Assembly: GCF_963678975.1 (NCBI RefSeq)
Contig: NC_089272.1
Location: forward strand, 64,793,774-64,857,773
DNA length: 64,000 nucleotides
From: Dysidea avara
Lineage: Eukaryota > Porifera > Demospongiae > Dictyoceratida > Dysideidae
Direction: 5' to 3'
Position 1 is the first letter of the stretch; each line of letters opens with the position of its first letter. The notes under the pieces were generated by a model. It saw nothing but the letters and a program-made list of their open reading frames with translations, searched no databases and was not told the DNA's origin. The position numbers and the translations under genes were made by a program. Below, piece by piece: positions 54,578-64,000 of this stretch.

Positions 54578-56444
54578 TTATAATCACCTAGTAAAAAGAA
54601 CAACACAGCTCTGTATATAATCAGTTATCAAACAAATTCACTGATCACTTTTACTCTGACAACACAATGGCTTTAGCTGGATCAACTCGACTGACCAACT
54701 AAAGACTCTTCATTGATTCATTGAACTGCTATTATTAGCACTGTACTTCTTCAAGTGACTTGATAGCTCATTGATGAGCTCCAGGATAGCGTGTGAGAGG
54801 AAAAAATCTTTTGCTTGTGGGGAGGGGACCACCTGGTGTTGGTGTTATGAAGTAGTGTAGATGCTATCTTATCAGAGTTATGTTGTTTTGTAACTTTACA
54901 ACTTTTAAATAGTGTAGTATTACGTAGTATACTGGCCTTGTACCGTAGGGTGAATTACTTTTGAGAATAAAAATTTCAAGTATTTCACAGATAATTTGTA
55001 AACCACAAAAATAAATATCCTCAAAATTCTGTTGTGTTGGAACCTCCCATGGTGGAAGTTTTGTTGTGTGGGCAGTAATGGCTCTGTTAAAATACTTTGA
55101 GTGAAAGGTAAAGACTCCTTCTCCATCACCTACGGTAGCTGCTGCTCAAATGCAATGTTGATTGTCTCGTGTGAATTTTTTTGCTAATTAGCTAAAGAGC
55201 AGGGCATCAATTTCATTCTCAAGTATTCCCAAACGAAATGGGATAGTTTCACGCCCTTTAATATCAAGTTTCAAAAATCACTTGCTGATAAGCACATTTT
55301 GGACTTCGGTATAATGATACACCACTTATAGGAGTCCATACTTAGGCATAGCTAACTGAAATTACTACATATATCGTAATAATAATCTCAGTTAGCAGCT
55401 TCGCAAATGTGATACTCTCGGATCACCAACAAATAGCTACTAAAATCGATCAAAAAAGAAAAAAAATCACATCTTGAGAAAGTAGTTGGCATGCCCTACA
55501 TGTGTTTATCAAGCAATTTGTAAATTTTGCTGTTTGCCTGTAACCTCAAATTTTTTTTGTTTAAAGCAAAATTGTGAGAATCCACGAAATTTTATGTCCT
55601 TGACAGTAAGTCGCTCTACAGTATGTGGCCCAGGCGGCTCTCTTTATCTGAGGTGTGAAAGTGTTACATATACAATGCGAAAGACCACTGTCGTACATGT
55701 ATGTCCTAGTGTATTAAAAGTTTAAAACAAAGAGCTGTAACTCTGCAGCAGTTGAACCTACAGGCTTGGAACAAAGGCCATTATATTCGCCATTAGTAGA
55801 AATGTAGCCGGGCTACAACTGGGCAGTGATTATATAGATGTTGAGGCCGAGACAGAAAGCATTTTGTTACCCTCGACATCCTACCAGTTGAAAAATGTTG
55901 GGCTAAGGTGAAAGAATAACTTATTCATTGATCGTTTCTGCATGCTTTCGAATACGGACATGCCCCCATCACGAAGCTACTACTCTACGCACAGTAACCA
56001 CGCTACTAGCTTTTAGTGAACTCCGTACTTTTCCATAAACGACTCAATAGCACTGATTAGAACATTAAACTTGCGTAACTCATGCCTGTGTTACAACTAT
56101 TACATGTACAACGTTGCTCCCTTAATCTTTTGACATAACACGAGGCCAGTATATTACGTAAAACTAAGGTAGTAAACTATCTAAAGCTACAGTAACAATA
56201 AAACGAAGCTTGTAGAATTTGCTCCGTAACTTCCTCTCTGATTGAATGGAAATAAAAGTTTACAGTGCTCTCTATTTAGAGAGGAATAAAATGATAATAT
56301 TGTACAAAATCATGTGATGGCACACTTTAAATAGAACACAACAAGGCATTTTAAATGATTGTGTCACGAAGGATACATATTGTCACCTATGTTAAGAAGT
56401 TTCCTTGTTGCTTCAAAATGGTAAGTTCTACACACAAGTACACA
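54578..56444. other. Gene-free region with a diverged repeat
   Basis: No gene was seen. 55740-56165 is a diverged relative of 11830-12250 (gttgaaaaatgtt, gaatacggacatgcccccat, cacgaagcta). Confidence 0.5.
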
Positions 56445-56599
56445 GGAATTTTCAATTAGAGTAGGGACCATAGCACATCAGTAAGCCTTTTCCATAATGA
56501 CGTCACAAAACAAAATGGTGTACTCTATTTGGGGGACTCTAATGTTTTCGCTAAATGGTCACAATAGAAATGGAGAATTGAGTGAAGTTTTTAGAGAGG

Positions 56600-59500
56600 A
56601 TGGAAGGGATTGAAGACCGTCGAGATGGTGAATTGCTGTTGTTAGATGAAAGCAATATTGCAGGAGCTTCCTTAAATGGAAAATCATCTTCTGAACTAAA
56701 TATAGCCCAACTCAAACAATGGCTAGCGTGCCGAGGAGCTCCAGTAAGCGGGAAAAAGCCTGAGTTAATTGAAAGGTAAACTTCTAGTTTGTCTGCAGCA
56801 GTGGTTTAAAGTAGTTTTCCATTCCCATACGTTTTTAAATACGATGAACGATTCTGTCATGTTTCTATCAATGCCAGTAATGCCTCACTACCACAGATAC
56901 GGGCTGAGGGTGGGGGGAATGACAGGGACAGTTGGGGGTTTATTGCTGAATTTCCCCGAGGTGTTTGTTGTCAACAGAAATTAACTGAGACAAAGATGTG
57001 TGTCTTTAATTTATAAATGTGTTTCAGTGCTAAGTTACTACATTCACACAAAGACGCATTCAAAACGACTTGCAACTTAAATTAATGCCACGTAGCTGTC
57101 AAATCCCTGCCTAGCCTCACTATTCCCAGGGTTTGCTAGTGGAGATGTTGTATCATCTATACAGATGTGATCCCCACTTCAGCCCAGATCTTTTGTACTA
57201 CTGACTAATGTGTAATAATTACTCCATCTAGCTTGTACATTGTGTATTAAACAGTGTGTATGTAATGTGTTTGTAGTCAACTTGTTTCTTAACATGTTTA
57301 CATGATGTCTTTAATTTAATACTTGCAGGGTACAGTTTTACATCAAATATGGATGGGATCAATTTCTTGTTGATCCAGATAGAGGTCTGAATATACATAA
57401 GAAGCTTGCGAATGTTGCAGCACATCAGCCACAGTCATAGTTGCACAAAATATTTCTGTCAATGCCAAAGCCTGAAGATCCACCATGGACAAAGCAGTTG
57501 GTTCAGCTACCTAAAGTAACCTTTAGCACTATTCATGAATTCTTGGTCGATAGAAAAGTCATTTTGCCAAAAGTGAGCTATCTTGACAGCATTGCAGATG
57601 TGAGAGCGGAAATGACAATGGAAGATAGGAGGAAAATGATGTTTCACCGTATGAACAAAATACTGCCATGCCAACAGAGAATACTAGAACATTAAATAAA
57701 GCTTATCAATTCTTTAATGATGGCCATATTCAAAATGTAAAGCTTTATCCCATGCCTGATCTGAATGATTTCATTTGTATCACTGCTAAAGTTCTTCCAT
57801 CAATGAGGAAAGACAGGGTATACACTGTAAGCATTGTAATGTGTGAGTCAGCTTGTTCAGTAGCTACAACATATTGTACATGCACAGCTGGTCTGTCTGG
57901 TTGCTGTAGCCATGTTACTGGCACTATTTATTATTTAGAAGATCATGTACAACAAGGTCTACAAGAAGATGAATGAAAGGGTTGCATTGAACGCTTGCAA
58001 AAGTGGCATCGTCAAAGAAAGCAAAATGTTGATGCCAGACCTACTGATGAAGTTACGTTAGAAAAGAAAGAGTATGGAGTTGAGAAGAGGGCTAAGCTTC
58101 ACAAAATAAATGAATAGGATTGTCAACCCATCTCCAAGAGGATCATCGACCCAATAAAGCTCAGTGATTTATGGAACGTTTGCACACTATCCAGCAACAG
58201 AAATTGGAAGCTGCCGATGATGCTTTATTATTTAAAGCTACCTCTGCAAGCAAGCTGAAAAAGGCATTTCAAGCCAAAGCCATGCTTAAAAGTTATGGCA
58301 CATCTGGATATCTCCATTTACTAGACAATGTACTTGAACCTTTTGAAAGCAGAGAAGCAAAGTTAAAGGAGGAAAGACTATTGCGTGCTGCTAATAAAAA
58401 GCAGAAATTTCTAGACCAACTTAAAATTAACAACTGAAATGTAATGCTACGTAGATCACAGTTACGCTTCTGAAGCCTCCAGCAAAAATGTAAATTTGGA
58501 AATTCCAATTTTGGACAATCAGCACCTAGTGAAAGAGCTGTACACTAACCATGTCTGAAATAGTCATGAAAATATCAGAGTTGCAAACAAGAGCCCCATC
58601 TGACTCTGAGCACTGGCTCATGCAAGATCCCTGCGTATAACATCTTCTATCATGAAGGAGGTACGTCACAGAAGAGACAGCACAAGTGCTTTTGTGGCAA
58701 AGAAACTACCATTGATGTTAGTGCAACACGTTATGGAATCTAACTCGAACAGTCCGCCATCGCATCTTACATCAACTACCAGAGAGCTCGTGAGGTAATG
58801 GTCAGTGTGCAGCCATGTGGTCTATATGTTGATACATCAGCCCCCTGGTTGGCTGCTAGCCCAGATGGAATTATTATGGATCTTACACAACCTGCTTACA
58901 AACAGAAAGGATGTTTAGAAGTGAAGTGTCTGATTCTATGTGAAAAGTCATTGATGTTAGATGTTTGCAAAGGAACTCTTTGTTTTGTCTTAAAGTACAA
59001 AATGGAGAAATGCAGTTATCAACTGCACACTCTTATTTCTATCAAATACAAACAGAAATGCACGTTACCAAATTCTCGTGGTGTGACTTTGTGGTATGGT
59101 CACCCATAGAAGATCCTTTTGTGCATAGCATGTACTATAATAAAGCCTTTATGGAAGATGCCATTTCTAAGGCACAAGCTTTCTACTTTAAGAAGTATTT
59201 ACCATCAGTGATTTCTTGTGTAATCGTAGCACCTAATGCTTCAGAGGATCTCTTCAGCCTTTCCACTTCCATCTCTGCTAATAAACCGCATGCTTCTGCA
59301 GTCAATTGCAAGTCAACACCTACAGTTTTACAGCCAAACCACTTTCTACAGTCAAGTCAACACCTACAGTTTTGAAAGTCAACCCGACACCTTCAGTCAA
59401 GTCAACACCTACAGTTTTTAAAGTCAACCCGACACCTTCAGTCAAGTCAACGCCTACAGTTTCTGCAGTCAACCCGACACCTTCAGTCAAGTCAACGCCT

Positions 59501-59840
59501 ACAGTTTCTGCAGTCAAACTGACGCCTACAGTCAAGCCAACATCTACATTTTCTACAGTTAAGCCAATCCCCACAATTTCCACAGTCAAACTGACACCTA
59601 CACTTTCTGCAGTCAAGTCAACACCTTCAGTTCCTGCAGTCAAACTGACACCTACGGTCAAACCAACATCCACATTTTCTATGATCAACCCAATTCCTAC
59701 AGTTTCCACAGTAAACTGACACCTACACTTTCTGCAGTCACGTAAACAGTTGCAGTTTTATCAGTCAAGCCAACACCTGGACCATCAGTTTCTCAAGTAA
59801 AGCTGGCACCACCTCCAGTTTCTACAGTCAACGCAACACA
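56600..59840 (+). pseudogene. Transposon-encoded SAP-SWIM-YqaJ protein, frameshifted
   Basis: Exon 1 (56600-56775) starts in the TIR with MEGIEDRRDGELLLLDES and contains a SAP motif (LNIAQLKQWLACRGAPVSGK; DNA binding), then splices at 56776 to 57330 (KYGWDQFLVDPD). TAG at 57438 and later frame changes break it. A SWIM zinc finger (YCTCTAGLSGCCSHV) lies at about 57870-57920. The YqaJ-type nuclease core (PWLAASPDGII, then CLEVKC with the E-x-K pair) lies at about 58840-58930. LSTAHSYFYQIQTEMHVTKF in another frame follows at about 59010. The tail is a 45-bp Thr/Pro/Val repeat. At least three frame breaks are visible. The family role is thought to be accessory to transposition. Confidence 0.8.
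59330..59720 (+). repeat. 45-bp coding-type repeat in the tail of the YqaJ gene
   Basis: Copies of cagtcaacccgacaccttca plus gtcaagtcaacgcctacagtttctg, decaying outward. It encodes Val-Lys-Ser-Thr-Pro-Thr-type repeats in the + frame that follows the YqaJ segment. Confidence 0.85.
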
Positions 59841-61282
59841 TGGTGTTGTTCCCTCTCAGTTTGCTGACTTGTCCATACAACTTGTGTCAACACAGAGCAC
59901 TAATTTGTTACCAGTGAATACTGTGTTAAGACAACTAAAGATTATTAGATTTCCGGTGAGGTTAAGCCATCACAAAAGATGACAGGTGGTATATTTATTC
60001 CTTTAGCTTGAGACAAATTGTGTAGGTGGCGGCAGTTAACAGTACTCCCTCCGCTACTACTAATATTCAATGGTTATAATCACTATGACTCTACTGTACC
60101 TTGTACTGATATTATAGGTTATACAGCTACATACATACTAATGTAATCATGTAACAGAAATTCCATTTTCATGGAAAATGTTAGCAACTAATGGTGGACT
60201 TAGTTTAGTAAGCAAACAACAAACACAAATAATCTCATTATAGAGTCCCACATCGTGGCTTGAAGTGTATGTTGTAAAATCCGAAAATCTTTTACTCAGC
60301 CAATAGCTCTCTCCACATGAATGCGTAAACGGGCTATCTTTCTTGTAAGATGCACATCATTAACAGGCATTTGTAGTTTGGTGTTCAGAAAGGGTGGAAT
60401 ATTCAAGCGCACACCAAGTGGAGTAAGCAGGTCTTGAATCTGGAACTCCTTATCAGCCATTATTTCAACCCCACATTCAAGCTTATCCAAAATTCCACAA
60501 ACTTCTACCAACTTTTTGTCAGAGACAGACCCCTCATATGTGGGAGATACAAATGCAAAATGACACTGCTTGGTAAGATTTCTATAAGCACTTTAACAGT
60601 ACTCCTGTTTTTGTATGTAGAAAAAGTGCATGATTGGGTTAAAAGAGAAGATGGTCTTTCAACCTGAAGCTCGGTAGCATCAATTATGAGTCGCATATTT
60701 GGATATTCCTTCTTAAATATTTCTGGCATGTGCTTTTCTACAACATGCCAAGGTGGAAAACGTTCAATGGCTATGAAGGAATGAAACATCAAATTAATCC
60801 AGGTTACAGTGATACAGGATATAGAGGACACTGATATGCCAAATCTGTTGGCTAAATCTTGCTCTAACAAACCCAAACTAAGTCGTACTAAATTCAGGAA
60901 AAATTGTTCCAAAAGAGGGAGCTTAGGATGACGACCGGGTTCACAGTCACCATAACAATCCTTGCTTTTTTTGCCTACCCATAGTCTCATGGTTTTTGGA
61001 TCATCTTCCAAAATTTCGTAAAATGCCATAAGCGTTGCTTGGTCAGGTATCCCTGTGTAAAATTTCACCATTTCATCATCATCTTTGATGTTTTCAAAGC
61101 AAAATAGAGATCTTTTAAATTTGTTTTCTGATTTATAAAGTCTAGATTGTAGATCCTCAATTTTCTTCTTCATTTCTTCACACTGACATTGTATTTCAGC
61201 AATATCTGAACTATCATGTGGTTCAACTTCCAGGGCATCATCATCACACATTAAAAGTTCCTCTTCCATCATGTCATTACGT

Positions 61283-61662
61283 TGACATAAAGAAAGTACC
61301 AATTTTGATGTTGACATAAAGAAAGTGTCAATTTTGATGTCGACATAAAGAAAGTGTCAATTTTGATGTCGACATAAAGAAAGTGTCAATTTTGATGTCG
61401 ACATAAAGAAAGTGTCAATTTTGATGTTGACATAAAGAAAGTGTCAATTTTGACGTCGACTTAAAGAAAGTGTCAATTTTGATGTTGACATAAATAAAGT
61501 GTCAATTTTGATGTTGACATAAATAAAGTGTCAATTTTGATGTTGACATAAAGAAAGTGCCAATTCTGATGTTGACATAAAGAAAGAGCCAATTTTGATG
61601 TTGACATAAAGAAAGTGTCAATTTTGATGTTGACATAAAGAAAGTGTCAATTTTGATGTCAT
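61283..61662. repeat. 29-bp minisatellite inside the transposase gene
   Basis: About 13 copies of gacataaagaaagtgtcaat plus tttgatgtt. The array sits between the THAP and DDE parts of the transposase. Confidence 0.95.
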
Positions 61663-61804
61663 GGAAGTGCGTATGTACTCTTCAACCGTCTAGGGAAAGA
61701 TTGTTGGCACAGCAGTTGATTTCAGCACATGTCTCTTAGAATGTATAGCATTATCACTAATATGGTCGTCTACAGTAAAATGTAATGAACAAACTTTAGT
61801 ATTC

Positions 61805-62040
61805 TTTATTAATGCTTTACAGCACAAGTGCTGAAGGTCTGTAGGACACCTGGTCCTACAGCCTGCTCAAAGACTTTAGCTACTTAGACTTAACTACTTA
61901 AGGTGTGTTTGAAAAGTTGGAGAAAGGAGAAAAAATCCATGACTGGACCTAGGTAGCCTCGAACCTGCAGCCATCCGATTTACGCTCGAACGCTTACAGG
62001 AGTCTACCAGGTGGTCAGGATGTTTTCTCCTTGTTATTTT
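61805..62040 (-). mobile_element. tRNA-derived SINE
   Basis: On the minus strand the head reads tggtagactcctg (A-box-like), then about 45 bases later ggttcgaggct (B-box, near GGTTCGANNCC). The body ends in cttcagcacttgtgctgtaa and an attaataaa tail identical to bases 1-32 of the window. It is inserted in the THAP region of the transposase pseudogene. It would be transcribed by RNA polymerase III. Confidence 0.75.
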
Positions 62041-62662
62041 CATGTAATTATATCCATAGGAATTCTAGAGAGTAACTCATTATCTTTAAGTACCCGAAGT
62101 AGAACCAAATGGACACTAGTTTATTTATTAATGCTTGTCCACCACAAAATTGTGACCTGGATCACGACGAATTTTTGCAATCCATAGTTTGCCTTTACCA
62201 GTCTTAACATCAGGAAATGCGCGAAATGATAATCTTGCCATCCCCAAACGTTCTCTCTCTAGTCGTTCTCCTGAAGAACTTCGACAAAGGAGTACGCAGC
62301 AATCCCAGCGATTACGACCTGCTACATATTTGTAAGATAACTAGTCGTCGACTTCTTCAGCCCGAGTACTTTCAAGATCGCTTTCACATGAAAACTCTTG
62401 GGCGTCATCCAAGGCGTCGTCAAACGATGAAACCTCCGAGCTGCTTGGTTCAGAGAGCAATTTTCTATTTAAGGAAGCTCCTGCAATATCGCTTTCATCT
62501 AACAATAGCAATTCACCATCTCGACGGTCTTCAATCCCTTCCATCTTCTCAAAAAACTTTGCTCAATTCTCCATTTCTATTGTGACCATTTAGTGAAAAC
62601 ATTAGAGTCCCCAAAATAGAGTACGCCATTTTGTTTTGTGACGTCATTATGGAAAAGGCTTA

Positions 62663-63715
62663 TAAAAGGTACTGAAACAAGTTGGAGTAGTGCACGATAT
62701 TAAATCACAGTAAAACAATAAGAAGTGTTATATCCCTACTATGCTTTTCCATTATGGTATCTTGAGCACAGTAAGGATATAACACTTCTTATTGTTTTAC
62801 TGTGATTTAATATCATGCACTACTCCAACTTGTTTCAGTACTTCTTATTGATGTGCTATGGTCCCTACTCTAGTTGAAAATTACAAATTTTTCTGTGTAC
62901 TTGTTTGTTAACTTTTTTGTAAATGACTGGTGAACCCATGCATACCGTATATGAAATGGCGCCGCGCTGCCTGCGCACCCCAATTATCGTCTGGAAAGTG
63001 AAGTATCCATTACGCTTCGTTGCCAGCTATGTTCAATGCGTTACGCAGCATTTTGAATCAAGAACTGTTCGAAAAGCACCTCTGTAATCCATGCATACTG
63101 AAAGAAATGGTGCTGCGCGCTCCAGTTATATCAATTATCGTCTGAAAAGTGAAGTATCCATTACGCTTCATTGTCGGCTATGTTCAACTCGTTGCACAGC
63201 AGTACGAATCAAGAACTGTTGGAAAAGTACCTCTGCAATCGAAATAACCACTATGAAAATACGGACAATTTCCGTTACAAAGGGAAGCCATCATGTGCTA
63301 CCGCCAAATCGACACTTTTTGCTGTCAGCAAAGATGAATGGGACACAAAGGAGGACACTGGTAAGTCCATGAAGAATGCACTGTACGTACTGCGGTATGC
63401 CAAAAGGCACCTGTAGGGCCAAAGCGACACCGAACAGTGAAAAAATCAAGCCCGTAGCCTTAGCCGCTATCAAGTTACGCTTGTCTGAAGGCATCAGTTA
63501 CTCAGTCAGTTACTCAGTCAGTCAGTAGAAAATTCTGTCAAATAAATTTAAAAAAAAAATTCCGTAGCAACTTGTTGAAAGTGTTTTGGGTCGATCCGAA
63601 AACTTGTTTGGGCTTAGTTTTACCTAACCAATACTGCCTCATCGTCATCAGGGAAAATTGAGGTTAGTTTTAGGGTGATGTTATCCTGTGGGCCACGCCT
63701 ACTCCTTATGATATA
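62663..63715 (+). repeat. Composite foldback/peptide repeat, copy 7 (main part)
   Basis: The outer foldback arm begins at 56445-56481 (ggaattttcaattagagtag) and is separated from the rest by the 6.2 kb transposon. From 62663 the foldback resumes (gtactgaaacaagttggagt), followed by the peptide frame 63171-63416 ([35 protein letters not shown]) and the 3' segment to gggccacgcctactcc. A partial internal duplication of the segment before the peptide is visible at 62990-63090. Confidence 0.87.
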
Positions 63716-64000
63716 AGTAACTGAATGCATAATTTTCATAAAATCTACAGGTTTTCAGGGTAGGCACTGCTTAAAGGGTCAAACACAACTAGATGTAGTC
63801 CTCACAACTCATGTGACTGTTATGTAACAAACTTGTTTGTTGTTGTCACTACAAAACAACAGAAATACCACTAGACTGGAATAGCTCACAGTCTATACCA
63901 GATAAACTACTGTATCACAACAATTGCTGTACAGTATAACAGAATGGAGACTGTGTATGTGACTACCCGTTAGGTCCAGCCACACTAAACATTGATCATT
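63716..64000. other. Unassigned window end
   Basis: A/T-rich sequence with no supported feature. Confidence 0.4.

Larger units (their letters stand above)
60170..62555 (-). pseudogene. THAP-DDE transposase (DDE_Tnp_4 type), interrupted
   Basis: Cuts and pastes transposon DNA, by family. Read on minus: TIR-encoded MEGIEDRRDG start (62544), an acidic linker, then a THAP-like zinc finger (CCVLLC, LSFRAFPDV, LWIAKIRRDPGHNF; about 62310-62125). A SINE insertion splits the THAP region; its end (AVPTIFP) appears at about 61695. A 29-bp repeat array and a Glu/Lys coiled coil follow, then the helix-turn-helix-like NRFGISVSSIS and the DDE core: IDATE, MADKEF, HVERAIG. Breaks: a one-base frameshift near 60565, TGA at 60296-60298 where Arg is expected (HVERAIG-x-VKDFRIL) and another shift near 60240. 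Confidence 0.85.
56484..62660. mobile_element. 6.2-kb ISL2EU-like DNA transposon with 214-bp TIRs and TA duplication
   Basis: The left end agccttttccataatgacgt is mirrored at 62641-62660, with high identity for about 214 bases. TA lies directly outside both ends (56482-56483, 62661-62662). It carries two convergent genes: SAP-SWIM-YqaJ on + and THAP-DDE transposase on -. As I recall, a DDE transposase with a YqaJ nuclease-like partner is characteristic of the ISL2EU group. Both genes are decayed. The element interrupts a foldback repeat (copy 7), and other copies in this window show the unoccupied site. Confidence 0.85.

Noticed and set aside
61960..62030. Functional tRNA gene on the minus strand
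   Set aside because: A and B boxes are present, but no full cloverleaf; the body and 3' end match a dispersed SINE.

Overview
This is animal nuclear DNA. It has intron-rich genes with GT-AG introns, metazoan signalling families, many foldback and miniature transposons, and abundant minisatellites. The compact genes, TKL-kinase/Kelch architecture and CpG-decay pattern suggest a demosponge such as Amphimedon. The species is inference from gene and repeat content; no database search was possible.

Host genes, all on the + strand: (1) 3328-16548, a 13-exon MAP2K7-type JNK-pathway kinase kinase that splices to exactly 1500 coding bases. (2) 18249-26923, a leucine-rich-repeat (RI-type) protein with an N-myristoylation-type start. 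(3) 33944-41123, a protein tyrosine phosphatase domain that has lost both the catalytic cysteine (HGSLGVGRTG) and the WPD aspartate (WPHKG). It has no start exon of its own, and its first exon is phase-compatible with the last LRR exon, so 2 and 3 may be one LRR-pseudophosphatase gene with a 5.2 kb transposon in the joining intron. (4) 43462-52300, a three-exon TKL kinase/coiled-coil/Kelch protein with a 6.7 kb intron.

Mobile DNA: 28250-33454 is an element with TTAGACAATGGC ends carrying a broken DUF3504/Crypton-type tyrosine recombinase gene, itself split by a 5'-truncated LINE. 56484-62660 is a 6.2 kb element with about 214 bp TIRs and a TA duplication, carrying a decayed SAP-SWIM-YqaJ gene and a decayed THAP-DDE transposase gene (ISL2EU-like). 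It sits inside one copy of a foldback-plus-peptide repeat family that occurs about seven times here. Also present are hAT-like elements with clear 8 bp or 5 bp target duplications, mariner-like MITEs, a tRNA-derived SINE and several long palindromes.

Tandem repeats: 34-mer x 51 (1.0-2.8 kb, with a 646 bp higher-order duplication), 18-mer x 31 (20.5 kb), a 30-mer array (53.4-54.6 kb), and 22-, 33-, 24-, 25-, 29-, 45- and 17-mers and tetranucleotides. No rRNA, canonical tRNA or CRISPR was seen.
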